The notes: generated by a model from the sequence alone, not told the origin. DNA of 28,052 nucleotides from Elysia marginata (GCA_019649035.1 BMAT01010356.1:636778-664829); one strand, 5' to 3'. Numbered from the stretch's first letter, positions 1 to 10,805 are shown. Program-made: numbers and translations.

Positions 1-276
1 ATAATGAAGTTATTTTCTAGCGCCTCTTCCTACGTGTAGGCTCGAATCTCTTTACAACAGTATATCTACCCAAACAAACAATGCTGACATATTGACAATT
101 TTGTACAAAACATAATCCATTAACAATTCAAAAGAAACAGAAGAAAGACAAAAGGTGCATGTACAAGATGCCATAATGTTCTTGAAGAAGGAACCAATTG
201 AAACAGCTCGAAATAGTTTCAATGCAAAAAAAATTATTTTAGAAATATATAAATTATAGCTTTCAATCTGTTATTA

Positions 277-486
277 TTGCCATTGAAATTCATTTATTTG
301 AAGCTTGCCAAAGATGCAGTAATAATAAAATTTGCGTCTCCGATTCAATACGTTCTGAAAACCAATGTTAAGGGAAAAGACCTCATCCAGGCTTTGTTTT
401 ATAACACAATATTAGTTCACCTTAAAAAGTTTTTAGATGGAGCTGGCGTGTGCATCTCGGCTTGGCGGCGCCACATCTCAATCTAG
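277..486 (+). CDS. Coding-like open frame, possible FERM F1-like exon
   Basis: An open frame of about 69 codons ends at TAG 484-486. Many codons have the purine-N-pyrimidine form, as in real coding sequence. The middle of the translation (QYVLKTNVKGKDLIQALF) recalls the ubiquitin-like F1 lobe of FERM domains, where a KGQDL-type motif is followed by a helix with spaced leucines. The usual YFGL motif after that helix is absent, so the match is partial. The upstream acceptor is weak: TTTATTTGAAG is interrupted by purines. No convincing donor follows. The first codon is not ATG, so this could only be an internal exon or a decayed fragment. A chance open frame is quite possible. Confidence 0.2.
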   Translation: MPLKFIYLKLAKDAVIIKFASPIQYVLKTNVKGKDLIQALFYNTILVHLKKFLDGAGVCISAWRRHISI

Positions 487-899
487 ACAATGCATGAACT
501 TTATTTTGAGCTTGTAAAGTAATTTTAAAGGCAACAACTGCCCTCTCTGCTTGACCTAATACTATCAAAAAGCCAAGAGATTCTCTTGATTCCAAAGGTA
601 TCAGTTTTCCTGAATGTTCACATCTCCTCTATGCCACTGCCGAACAATAAGCAGCAAACGGCTCCCTCTTTCTTTAATTGACAAAGTAAATTACTTTCAC
701 AAGACTTTTAAGCGCCCAACCTAAATCTAAAAATCTTTAAAAATGATCATCTCGCCTTTTCTCTCAAGGAGTACTCAGAAATTACACCTAGCAAGCATTA
801 ACTCCAACTCGAAAAGCAAGGCTCGTCAAAGCAAAGACGTGGACCATAGCTTTGGTGGTATCTCGATTTACAATCTTCCTCTTGCCTTCTGTCAGGATC

Positions 900-908
900 T
901 ATAAAAGG
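900..908 (+). promoter_or_regulatory. TATA-box-like element
   Basis: TATAAAAGG is followed directly by the GC-rich CCGCGG in an otherwise AT-rich region. A start site about 30 bases downstream would fall just before ATG at 931. That ATG opens only a 16-codon frame. It may equally be part of the coding-like patch that follows. Confidence 0.22.
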
Positions 909-981
909 CCGCGGTAGAATTATTATTTTTATGACAGCTTCTGTTCTCCAAGGAAGTGAGCTAGTTTATCACTGCCTATAA

Positions 982-1161
982 TTATACTTAGGCAGCGACA
1001 ACACGTCAGTGGTGAACATTTTGAAAAGTGGCAAAGACACACGAAAAGGCCAAACCTTTTGGGGGCAGAGCGGTGAATTGGAAGGCGTACGACAAGGTTT
1101 TTTGCGCCGGCCAAGACGAAAACGCTTTGGTACGCGAAAAGCGAATAAAGAGATTTTATGA
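982..1161 (+). other. Coding-like patch, possible retroelement RNase H relic
   Basis: Fifty-nine codons are open from 982 to TGA 1159-1161, without a Met. The composition is richer in G and C than the surroundings, and codon periodicity is clear. A good splice acceptor (ATTATACTTAG) precedes base 992. The start of the translation, GSDNTSVVNILKSGK, resembles the SDN/TDN box of the RNase H domain in DIRS-like and LTR-type retroelements. It then runs into a basic tail (RRPRRKRFG). If that resemblance is right, this is an old broken fragment of such an element. If not, it is a host exon, possibly terminal. The opposite strand is also open here, so strand choice is not certain. Confidence 0.28.
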
Positions 1162-1402
1162 TTTTCGGAGAGCATGAAGGGGAAAAAAACAAGTATTGTA
1201 AAATTTAAGACGAACTGCGTTGTAACCGAATATGTTTGAACGGGTAATCCGAGATAAGGTTCATATTCTTTGAGTCCCGTCGCACCTTTCCTTATTGCAG
1301 GGTTCATTTTGTGGCGACTAGTACAATATAGAGGGGTATGTCCTTTTCTATCTTTTCATGAAGACAGCTTGCTTTGATTTCTTTTTTTTCCCGCAAAGGT
1401 TT

Positions 1403-1404
<2 letters not shown>

Positions 1405-1468
<64 letters not shown>
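1405..1468. repeat. (CT)n microsatellite
   Basis: Nearly pure CT dinucleotides with one TTT interruption near 1450. It inflates Ser/Leu open frames on this strand and Glu/Arg frames on the other; those are not genes. Confidence 0.97.
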
Positions 1469-1499
1469 ACTCTTTCGCATCTGACTTCGGAGCAAGAAA

Positions 1500-2890
1500 A
1501 GACGGATGAAAATTATGTTATCCTCAGGGATGACCTGAAAGCAAAGAGGCCTAAAATGGCATATAAGTGTACATTTTTTCTAGCTAATTTGACATTATAT
1601 TATATGAACGATATATTTATAAACCTGTTAGCCCCGCTCCCTCCTTTCTTTTTTTTTCTTTCATTTCGTTTGTTTGGCATCCCTATTCCTAATCAAACTT
1701 CCCCTTTTATTGATATTGCAACTGAAGACAACGCCCCTTTGTACAGAGACCCCAGCACAGCTGCTCAACTCTATAGTTTTACATGTACTAAAATATAACA
1801 GGAAAAAAAATTTTTTTAATTTTTGTTTATGAAAAAATTATCCATAAATATTCCATTTTAAGCTGTTCTTAATCCTGAACAATGTCCATTTGAGCACTGT
1901 AAAGCAATTATAGCAATTTGAGAAACACCTACACGAGTGCAAAAGCATAAAATAAAATATGAAGCTGTATAGTTTGCGTGCGTTGCCCGTTTAATGTTAC
2001 ATGTAATAAATCTAAAGAAACCGGCTGCTTTGTTCGAGAATAAATATTGGCGTGATGAACACGTAGGTCTTTTTTCCAAATCTTTTAAGTGAAAATCTAT
2101 CATTGTAATTTAATCCAGTCTAAATGAACGACGCAACTTTATCGTAAAAATTTTTTTCAACCAAATCTAGCATTTAGATAAAGAAAAATCTTAATTGAAA
2201 GAGGTTTTAACTTCAACGGTTTTTAAGGCTTAAAGGTTAAAAAATGTGTGCATGTTTTTGTTGATTTTGGGATATATTTTTAAAAGGCAACAGAGAGTGT
2301 GAGGGACAAAAAGGTAAAATTTGTGCGCACCCAGTTATGTACGACCTCGGGGCGTGGTTCTTACGGTTTTTTCGAATAATTAAGGTATATAAAACTAAAG
2401 AGATTTCCTAAACAAGCTGAAAATAAAACAAACCTTACCTACCAGAAACGTGATACATGTATATGGTTGCTGGTTTAGCAGGAGACATCGCGCTATCTTA
2501 GGTATTTATCACATGAAATTAAAAAAAAAAAACCTACCGTCTTGAATATAGTTTAAACAAAAGCTACTACACCAGAACAGATGTTACGAATAAAGACAGC
2601 CAGTTTTAATCAGGGCACTGTAAAATTCGATTCGCTTTTGGCATCATGTAGGGTGGATTAATTTATATCTTTTGAAGGATTTAAATGAATAGTTTAAATT
2701 TTTCTTGTTATAGAACTATTGAATTGAACATCATAAAAGTTTTCTATGCAAATGCTTAAATGAGAGAATTAAAGAATAGAGACAAAGATGGGCGTAGAGA
2801 GATAGCAAGAGAGTGTGTCTATGTGACAAACATACAGAGAGAAAGTTTGTGTGTGTAATAATTTCATAGGCTAAAAAGCAAAGAGAGGTC
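1500..2890. other. AT-rich stretch, nothing recognised
   Basis: No open frame with coding-like composition, no RNA gene and no element ends were seen on either strand. It contains poly-A/poly-T runs (1801-1830, 2518-2532) and ordinary AT-rich sequence, consistent with intron or intergenic DNA. Confidence 0.6.
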
Positions 2891-2893
2891 AAG

Positions 2894-2911
2894 CGAGCGA
2901 GAGAGAAAGAC

Positions 2912-2952
<41 letters not shown>
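2894..2952. repeat. (GA)n microsatellite
   Basis: Imperfect GA repeat with GAAA and ACA interruptions. Confidence 0.95.
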
Positions 2953-3021
2953 ATATTACAGCAAAGACACCCCAAGAGATAAACATATGAAATATTCAAA
3001 GTGAGTTCTGAATGCACTCAC

Positions 3022-3152
3022 AGACCGGCATCGGCTGAGAATGAGAAAGACGGACACGGAAAAAATTGAAAGTTAAGGATGTTGTCTTAGGTGAACCGGT
3101 GCAAGCACTTCGGCAAGTTTTTTGACAACGGGAATTTTCATCCGGAGTCTCT
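3022..3152 (-). CDS. Candidate internal exon, Cys-containing, family unknown
   Basis: On the minus strand an acceptor (CAATCTATCTTAG) precedes base 3152 and a GTGAGT donor follows base 3022, giving 131 bases. One frame is open throughout and reads ETPDENSRCQKTCRSACTGS near its start, with three closely spaced cysteines; the C-terminal half is Ser/Phe-rich. The exon would begin in phase 2 and end in phase 1. A pyrimidine-rich tract followed by CTCAG inside it (about 3035-3075) is an alternative acceptor that would leave only a tiny exon. I do not recognise the family. The acceptor is only moderate, but the donor matches the consensus well. Confidence 0.35.
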
Positions 3153-3159
3153 CTAAGAT

Positions 3160-4095
3160 AGATTGCGTTGTCAAGCTTTTCTTGGTGTTTGTTTGTTTTC
3201 ATATAACGTTATCGAATTTTCCTAAGCTGGTGCGTACAAAACAAAAGCAAGCAAACAAGAAAAAAGAGAAAGAATCCAGTCATGTAGTGAGCTTCACGAA
3301 AAAAATTTTTTTTTTCATATAATAAGAAAGAATTCCGCAGAAGAAACTTGCAATAAACAGCCAAGACGAAAAACAATTTTTGAAAATGTACAGGTAGCTT
3401 AAGGCTGGAGAAGCAGGCATATCGGCAGTATGTCCATACGTGTGAAGTTTTCTTTCTGCTACTTTTTTTTGGAGTAAATCTTGTTTGAAGAATGAAGCTA
3501 ACAAGCGCAAAAAACGTGCATATGAACCGACACTTTCTTTCTTTTTTTAACTCTATGACTTCTTGTAAAAACCTTCTGCCCAAATTGCAACTGATGTCAT
3601 TGTTTAAAGTGAATGTACATTACTGTTCTGCTTTAAAAATTCATTTGATTGTGTCTGAATTTTTTCTTCAAATTATGAAATCACTTTGTTGTTTACAAAG
3701 GTGCATTCAAGGAAAGCCAAGTTTATACCACATTTTTCACTCGGCGTGTTCTCATGCTTAGATTATGAGAGAATAGTTATGATGAGAATGACATTGCTTG
3801 CAGTTGGCACGTCAAAGTAGTGAATATTCTGCTCCAGAAACTTTGGAAGCTATTCCGTTGTGTTTTTTAACCCCATGTGTCCCAACGAACCCTAAGAGGC
3901 TATTTTTTTCTTACCTATAAATGATGGAAATCATACTTTGCTAAAAAAAAAACGAATCAAACTAAAACAACGAGAGCAGTGGGTGGAATGAAAAACTGGC
4001 TTGGCACGGGATAGCACAGGAAGGGTGACAGAGGCATTAGCAGGAACGAGAGATCAAGAAATGTTGGAGGACATGATCGTAAATGCTTTGTCGCG
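3160..4095. other. AT-rich stretch, no secure gene
   Basis: Frames here are short and T-rich. One weak patch is noted: after an acceptor-like TTCTGCTCCAG at about 3837 the plus strand is open for roughly 27 codons. It has no donor or poly(A) signal and I do not call it. Confidence 0.5.
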
Positions 4096-4100
4096 GCATT

Positions 4101-4184
4101 TGATGACGACGACGACGATGATAATGATGATGATGATAATGATGGTGATGATGAGGGGAGGAGGAGGATCATGATCATGATGAT
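4101..4184. repeat. Imperfect GAY trinucleotide repeat
   Basis: GAC units grade into GAT/AAT units, then GAG and ATCATG variants. Read in frame it gives runs of Asp, or of Ser/Ile on the other strand. I see nothing coding on either side, so it is treated as a simple repeat. Confidence 0.9.
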
Positions 4185-4687
4185 TGACGCCATATGGTCC
4201 AAAAAATCCAGCATAATATTGGCAAAAGCTCGGCTCTACGACCGTTTTGGTTACCATTGACCACACATAAGTATTTATCTAAGTTGTGGTTTTTTTTTAT
4301 GCCCGAAAACCATGACACACAAATCAACCCTGAAGTTTTGGACGAAATTAGTAAAAAAAAAATTTAGTCACAAAGTGCAAAAATAAACACATCCTTTAAA
4401 ACCGAATAGTATATTTTTATACGACGCAAAAGATCATATTTTGCGCTGAGCAAAAACATGCTATAGGCCGTAGTTTGTTAGTACTCTACATGTAACTAGC
4501 TAATTCTGAATTTGTATCTTCAGCCTTTTAATACTATGAATGCTAGACGATAAAATTACATCCTGAAAAATCTCGCTATAAGCTCACGTAGTAAGGGCCT
4601 CTAAGTTAAAATATTTATGGAAATGCTAAAAGTCTTAAGGTTATTTGTTAACATGCTAAAAATCTCGCCCTTGTTTTCTCAGGCTAC

Positions 4688-4795
4688 TTAAAGTATTCGG
4701 ACCACCCGTTGTGAAAAGGTAAACTGACGCCTAGTCGTCTCGCTGACAATGTTAAGTAGCTCGCATTTCCTACATGTCGTGCATATATAGCAAAA
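4688..4795 (-). CDS. Candidate terminal exon with CxxCxxCxxC cluster
   Basis: A strong acceptor (TTTCTCTCACCACCTCCAG) precedes base 4795 on the minus strand. The phase-0 frame runs 35 codons to a TAA. It begins FCYICTTCRKCELL, four cysteines spaced by two residues each, a pattern seen in Fe-S and zinc-binding sites. A second frame through the same DNA is also open to a stop, so the true frame is uncertain. No AATAAA signal was seen close downstream. The acceptor supports an exon better than the peptide does. Confidence 0.22.
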   Translation of the reverse strand, partial: FCYICTTCRKCELLNIVSETTRRQFTFSQRVVRIL

Positions 4796-4909
4796 CTGGA
4801 GGTGGTGAGAGAAATCAGTACTGGGTCGATACCTCTGTGATCGGTTAGTTTGACATGATACATAAAAATGCAATTCATGGAAAATCTAGGTCTTTGACAT
4901 CTCAAAACT

Positions 4910-6019
4910 TGCTAGGATAAAAAGAGTGTATGTAGAATTTCTGAGCCGCGTAGTGGTAAACAAATAAAAGATTTTAAAAAACTTGATTGGTTTGTACAGC
5001 CTATTGCTTCACCACATTTAAATTTTGGTTTGTACAGGGAAATTTTTTTTAAAAAGTGCTTATTGACATTTTAAGTACAAACTTTTCATAGACGAATAAA
5101 ATTAAATTTGTTCCACTGATTAGTTTCAAAGTTACACAGTGCTCTTACGCGAGTAACGTTGCATAGGGGCGCAAATGACATTCTTTTCCCGAAAGACGTT
5201 TTTTAGCATAAATGTAAATTCACATACACTTTCCACTTCCTTCTGACACTGGGCGCAAATTTTGGTGGAATAGAAAAGAAAAATCCCTTATCTACCATTG
5301 TAAACTATATCGTCATAGCACACAGCTGTAACTTCTATTACTACTCCAAGTTCTCAAGTTGTAGATTAAATAAAGGTGTTAGGTGTTTACGCATTTATGC
5401 AATAAAATTACCTGTACATCTTTTCAAAGAACTAGTCGTCGTTGTAGATCTTTCTACCTTATGCAAAAGAAATGTGGTCATGCCCGTTCACCACCATCTC
5501 TAATATGAGTGATGTCACTGACCATATTCACTTGTTCCTTGGAGTTTCTGTTCAGTTGTGGTGGAAATGACTATGGCGCCAATATTCAATAACGAGTTTT
5601 TAGAGTCAACAGTCGAACGTCTTAGATGTAGCGCAAAAACTGGCTTACAAAATCATAGGACCATACAGAGAAACTGTTTTCTACAGACTACGGGAACGGT
5701 TGCGTTCAATTTTTAAGTTTAATTTTTTTTTCTTGTAGAATTTGCTAATTGTCACTAAATACCTATGCAATCTATCGACGGTGAGCTGTTTTTAGAACCC
5801 TGGACGCGTGAGTAATTTTGTTACTTCGCACGAACTAAATTTTCTGTGCTTTGTAAGAATAAGTTAAAATAAAAACCATTTATAGAAAATTTATTAGTTT
5901 TTAAAATAAATCATAAGAGACAAAATAGTTTATTTTTTTTTATATCACAAGTTGTCACGCCTAAAACAGAGCTGAATCAGCTTCTATGACATATCCTGTA
6001 GGGGCTGGAGAGATAGAGG

Positions 6020-6020
<1 letters not shown>
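4910..6020. other. AT-rich stretch, nothing recognised
   Basis: No coding-like frame, RNA gene or element boundary seen. A CCGCGTAGTGGTAAAC string at about 4945 resembles a pol III A box, but no B box follows at the right distance. Confidence 0.6.

Positions 6021-6022
<2 letters not shown>

Positions 6023-6057
<35 letters not shown>
6023..6057. repeat. (GA)n microsatellite
   Basis: Pure GA dinucleotide run preceded by a degenerate GGGA/GATA stretch. Confidence 0.97.
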
Positions 6058-6058
<1 letters not shown>

Positions 6059-6059
6059 T

Positions 6060-6936
6060 GAAGCGTAGAGAGGCCTGGTTGCATTAAAAGCGGAAAAATA
6101 TCCTCTGGCAGTTGATTAATAACCATACAGTTACTATATAGACCATGGTCAGTGTACGATCTAATGATCTCGAGATTTTAGAAGCGAACTCTGATACTTA
6201 TGTAAATTCAAAATAAAACCTATATGTTCAACTTCCAGTGTTGTTGTTCTTTGTTTGTTTGGGTTTTTTCTTTACTTTCGTCTTCGTAATTAAATGAATT
6301 AGTATATACAGAGATAATTCAAGATCTCTGGTTATATCTGGTGTTTTAAGTAACACCTGTCTGTTGCTAAACTAGCTTTTTTTTTTTTGTTACAACACTA
6401 AGTGTACATTAAACTGTGGGATGGCGAAAGCTTTCAAAGTAAAATGTAGAGATTCACACGTTTTAATTGGGGTACTACGACAGCCTAGATGTAGATCCAT
6501 CCTGTTGGCCTGCTGGCATTAGTAGGACAAGAAGATGTATTAGAAATGTAGAATTGTTTTCTCCTTAATAATATTTACTAAGCAATGAAAGTTAAATTTT
6601 TATTTGAATATAATCTTAAACTTAAAACGAAAGACTACAATTATCATAATAATCAAACCAAACGTATTCTAGCACATGTAAAGACTTTGATTTATTGAAT
6701 TCATAGAAAAAAAGGACGGATATAATCGACTTCAAAAGCCAAAAACTTTTGTAAAACTTTAAGGTTTTAGTAATCTAATTTGTTAAAAATGACCTGACAT
6801 TTTCAGTTTTCTACTTTGTTTCGGTGAATATCTTAAGTGAATGAAAAAATAACTACTTCTTCAAACGAACTATCAAATTTAACCATTGCAAACTCTTAAT
6901 ATTTTTGCTCTATGAAAATCAAAGACAAGTTTTAAG
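6060..6936. other. AT-rich stretch, nothing recognised
   Basis: Short frames only; no splice-bounded coding patch or repeat element recognised. Confidence 0.6.
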
Positions 6937-6937
6937 A

Positions 6938-7067
6938 CACTTCCGCTAAGGGAAGTTACTCCCGGCGGATGGAACGTCCGTCTCTTTGCACAGCTATCAG
7001 TGAGTTATGTGGGCCCACCCTGAGGCGAAGACATAGCTGGCATTGCTGAGGGACGGCTGACGGCAAA
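6938..7067 (+). promoter_or_regulatory. Possible promoter and 5' leader
   Basis: A short GC-richer patch lies directly upstream of the ATG at 7068. It has two ETS-like sites, CACTTCCG (6938-6945) and GGAAGT (6951-6956), and several CpGs. No TATA box is present. A GTGAGT at about 6989 could instead be a donor of a non-coding leader exon. Confidence 0.22.
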
Positions 7068-7142
7068 ATGGCGAGCAGTGCTGGCGCCGGGACTTCTGTA
7101 GCACCAGGGCTGCGTCTTCCTGTTAGAACAGAAAGAATCTAA
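7068..7142 (+). CDS. Candidate first coding exon
   Basis: The ATG sits in a good initiation context, CAAAATGGCGAG, which is close to the TISU/YY1-type start element of short-leader genes. The frame reads MASSAGAGTSVAPGLRLPV, a small-residue-rich start like many intracellular proteins, and closes at TAA 7140-7142 after 24 codons. As a first exon it would have to splice before the stop. The available donor, CCT|GTTAGA at about 7122, is poor. The terminal exon candidate at 8679 lies on the same strand 1.5 kb downstream and could belong to the same gene, but an intermediate exon would be needed to fit the phases. No family recognised. Confidence 0.28.
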   Translation: MASSAGAGTSVAPGLRLPVRTERI

Positions 7143-7452
7143 TGCCTGGAAGAGAGCGTTCAGGGGCAGGAAACAATGCAACTGCAGACAGACAGAACGA
7201 AAGCGGCTGATGTTTTCCGGGTTTATTATAAAAGATGATGAATAATTGGTAACGATATGGGGGGATTTTTGAAACCTGGAAGACTGAACGGAGGCGATGA
7301 AAGAAGCGCATGCGGGATTATGGGGACAGCAGTTGTCGTAGAATAGAAAGAAAATAGTAAAAAATAGTATGAATATAAAAGTTTTAACGGGAGACAGGTG
7401 GAGAATACGGAGGTTGAAAAAAGGACTAGCATATAAAATTGGACGTGGTATC

Positions 7453-7489
<37 letters not shown>

Positions 7490-7532
7490 TCTCTCTTTCT
7501 CTCTCTCCCTCTCTCTCTGTCTCTCTCTCTCT
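7453..7532. repeat. (CT)n microsatellite
   Basis: Imperfect CT repeat with CCT, TTT and GTC interruptions. It generates the longest open frame of the window on the minus strand (about 200 codons, Arg/Glu-rich), which is an artefact. Confidence 0.96.
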
Positions 7533-7544
7533 TTGTTTTTCTTT

Positions 7545-8650
7545 AACTTTAATCTTTGCTTTGTTGTTCGAATGTTGAAAATTAAAGAACCAACAGACCG
7601 GATTAACGTGTGACAATACATTTTTAAGAGCCTACTCATACCACTAAATTAGTATGCAGCAAATCTTAAAAAAGTGTCTTTTAAGTTATGATCTGGGTTT
7701 GCGGGTATTCATTTAGTCATTCAACTCGTGTATAAATCCTGACTATAGAGTGCAACAAAATATGAGTGAATATATTTGAAACAATGAATGTTAGGACAAT
7801 ACGGAGTACAGTGGTTGCCACCCCAAGATAATGGGAAGCAATGTAAAAGGGAAAAAAAAAGATAATAAAACAAACATTTACGTACATATTGCTTTAGAAA
7901 AGTTAAGAACCACTTGACGTTTTAAAAGCATAATTGGTCAACTTCAAGGTTTTCAAAAAGACTCAAATTAAATTGAAGGAGAATGAAACTTGTTTGCTAC
8001 TGTTTCAACCAGACTTAAAGTGTGTAATGTCGGGCTTATGTTTTACCGAGCTTATCTTCCAGTTAATTATGGGATATTTTTTCAACAAAAATTTCATAAA
8101 ATCTATCAAATTTTGTACCTACCACAGAGCACTTTTAGTGGTGTCTAGTGCAGTGAAGTAAACGATTTTCATGAGTTTGAAGTTCAACACACTAGTCATA
8201 CTGTTTATAAGAAAATGCAACCCATCAAAGATAACCCTACAATAGTATGCCTAAAAACTAGATGACCCTTAACTTATGAATGAATATATTAAATGGCTTA
8301 TTCTGATCTCATCTTGTTGTGATTTCTAGTTGAAATACGTGTTGTCTATGATATTATCATAATTAAGTCTATAATACTTGTGTAATTCTCCTCTTTGGTT
8401 CAGTCGTATTGTTAGGCTCTGTAGGCTATTCACATCTGCATGATTTGCAAAATCTCAAAATTTGTTCAATGCTCAACACCTTTCTGTGTAAAAAAAAATC
8501 TAGTTTCGTTTTAGGCCTACTACTGGTGCGTTTTTGTTCGGCATACATATGTCCTTTATCATACTCTAGTGTTTGATACAGTAACTATTTGCCACAGGAC
8601 AATAGGTGAAAGATCATAATTGTCTTTTTATTTATTTTTTTCATTGATCA
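7545..8650. other. AT-rich stretch, no secure gene
   Basis: A 75-codon plus-strand frame at 7934-8161 exists but its codon use is T/A-driven and it has no splice support. Nothing else recognised. Confidence 0.5.
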
Positions 8651-8678
8651 GGATTTAACCTCTCTCTTGCCTCTCTAG

Positions 8679-8758
8679 ATAACAACAGCCATGCTAAGCT
8701 TGTCGAGAGTACTATGTGTCACCTCCTCGCGAATGTGTGCAAAATGTTCTCTATCTAG
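8679..8758 (+). CDS. Candidate terminal coding exon
   Basis: A very strong acceptor, CTCTCTTGCCTCTCTAG, ends at 8678. In the frame that starts after two bases (phase 1) the exon reads NNSHAKLVESTMCHLLANVC and a few more residues to TAG 8756-8758. Many codons have the purine-N-pyrimidine form. The stop is followed by about 155 bases of possible 3' UTR, then AATAAA at 8915-8920 and a GT-rich stretch at 8960-8978, the usual order at a cleavage and polyadenylation site. A second frame, which begins ITTAML, is also open for about 27 codons. The protein family is not recognisable from 25 residues. This is the best-supported exon end in the window because four independent signals line up. Confidence 0.42.
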
Positions 8759-8914
8759 ATCTTAGTTCATTATTTACCCGACCGCGAGCCGCGCGCCTTC
8801 AATTTTTTTTTTACCATCACGATTTCCTCGTGTTTTTTTTTTCTTTCTATCATTATGTGTACCTGAGGTGAAGCAAAGAGAACTTGGTTCCAAGATAACA
8901 ACTGAAGACAAGAC

Positions 8915-8920
8915 AATAAA
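8915..8920 (+). terminator. Poly(A) signal AATAAA
   Basis: Canonical hexamer followed 40-60 bases later by a GT/T-rich element (GGTAGTTTTTGGTGT). It fits the end of the transcript whose last coding exon may be 8679-8758. Confidence 0.4.
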
Positions 8921-9169
8921 CGTTAGTCTTTAGTCATTTCAAGAATTTATTGAAGCTTTTTGGTAGTTTTTGGTGTCAATACTTCCCAGTTGTGTCATTC
9001 AATTTGAAAAAAACTAGGGAGTAGCTGACCAGACTGAACCAAAAAGGTTTGAAATGCTCATTTTGATGTGTCATGCAGCAGTATAAGTATCTAAGAGTAT
9101 GGGAAAAGATCTGGAAGAGTTTACAATGAAAAACTTTCAGCTGTCGTCTGCCTCTACGGCAAATAACTT

Positions 9170-9424
9170 GCGACAGGCCAGACCCACCTCTGCTCAGTGC
9201 AGAGGGCGCGGCCGTCACGTCTGCCGATTGCTTCTGGCGCGGCCCTGGCACCGTCGGACGTCTGCTGTTCACGTGCAACAAGGGGAGAGAACTTGACGTC
9301 CGCTGCTGCCGAGTTCCCGCGAGGCTCTCTTTCTCTCTCTCTCTGCTAGACGCCTGTCTGTCTTCGCGCTCACTAAACACCTCATAATTACTCTCCTTGT
9401 TGTTGTCGATGTTTATGACCATGA
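9170..9424 (+). promoter_or_regulatory. CpG-rich block ending in a splice donor
   Basis: This is a sharp rise in GC and CpG within AT-rich DNA. It holds CRE-like sites (GTCACGTC, TTGACGTCC), an E-box (CACGTG at about 9269) and CGCGGCC strings. On the plus strand it runs into ATGTTTATGACCATGA|GTGAGTAA, with the exon edge at 9424, so it could be a promoter with a 5' exon that just reaches a start codon. On the minus strand a frame of 148 codons is open across it, so a minus-strand coding exon cannot be excluded. Confidence 0.3.
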
Positions 9425-9429
9425 GTGAG

Positions 9430-10805
9430 TAAAAGACCTATGCTTGGTGGAGAAAATTTGAATGTAAATAAAGGTCTACTTGCCTTCCTTGCACAGCCGT
9501 AGGCTAACACTTACTGTCCCATGAACGTGTTCTGCGCCAGGATGATTTAACCTTACTACTTTTCTACTGTGAAAGCTTCGGATGAAAGCCTTTTTGGTAA
9601 ACATATAAAAATTAAATTATATGGTTGGTTCATGGCAATAGATTTTTTTGTAACAGTAACTAATGTTTCATGGATCTGCAGTAAGCATCATATATTATTT
9701 TATGTCAATGGTATGGACTCGTATACTAATATTTTTCGCTCGATACTATTTGGATAAGCTTGTTATATGCTGTGGACGTTTCTTTGTAGTGAATTGAACT
9801 TGCTGTGGTTGAAATAGCATTCTCTATAACACCACCTTATAAGGATAATTCTAATCTTAATACCACAAAAATGCAACACTCCAACGCTACGTTTTTGCAA
9901 AGAGGCTGCTAAATCTTCAAAAAATTGTATAATTGTTTTGTTCGAGTGAAACATCCGTGTACTATGATTAGCAGGGACTTGCTCCATTATGAGCAAGATT
10001 GCATTGTTTAAACTTATTCCTTAGAGGAGATTGAAAATGAATTATGTTAAGCATTTTTTTTTACTAATTTGTACATTTTCTTTTAACCCTGCCCCCTCCA
10101 GGTTCCCGCCCTTTATATATTAGTCAGAATAATTCCCAAATGAAGTAGTTTTTTTAGTTTTAGAAATTTCCAATAAAGAAAACTATTTATCATAATTGAA
10201 ATGGAGACAAAATTAACAAATGATTGTTATTTGACTTTTCAACCAAATCTAATGTTTGCTATTTTAATATTTTATGTGCACATCTGTCTATAGTTTGGGT
10301 GAGTGTACATCTTCTCTTTTCATTCAAGTGCTCAGCTCATTGGATTAGGCCATGGATGAAAATAGTACTCAATACAGTTTTAAAGTTCCAGGAGGACTTA
10401 GAAGACAGTTTGGGTTATGATTGATACATGTATCTTCGAGAACAGAAAAGTGAGTAAAATATAACGAAAGAGACAGAACCACAGAAAAAAAACTTGAAGA
10501 GGGTTTATTCCCCTGTCTTTAAAAAGAAAACAGGTGATAGAGATAGATAGAATGAATGAGACTCGGGTGGGAGATGTGTGTATTTGAAAAAAAAAGTTGA
10601 AAAGACAACTTGCAATAAATAAAAATATCAGGAGAAATTCCAGAAAGACATATAAGACACTGGAAAAAAAGAGAAAAATAAACAGAGGAAGAAGATTGAG
10701 ATCCAGAGGAGAAGACATGCGACTAAGAGCAAGACATATAATACGAACTGACAGGGGTAGATAATAGACATAATCTGGCCTTACTGAGATCTTGTTGCTT
10801 CCCTA
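9430..10805. other. AT-rich stretch, nothing secure
   Basis: Several 60-100 codon frames occur, driven by T- or A-rich runs. None has splice signals and coding-like composition together. Confidence 0.5.

Noticed and set aside
1358-1798. 146-codon plus-strand frame with Ser-Leu repeats
   Set aside because: Compositional product of the (CT)n tract at 1405-1468.
7005-7616. 203-codon minus-strand open frame, longest in the window
   Set aside because: Its core is the translated (CT)n microsatellite (Glu/Arg repeats); the flanking residues show no coding pattern.
2150-10260. Shared string TTCAACCAAATCTA near 2157 and 10239
   Set aside because: Only about 14 bases identical with no extension; compatible with chance in AT-rich DNA.
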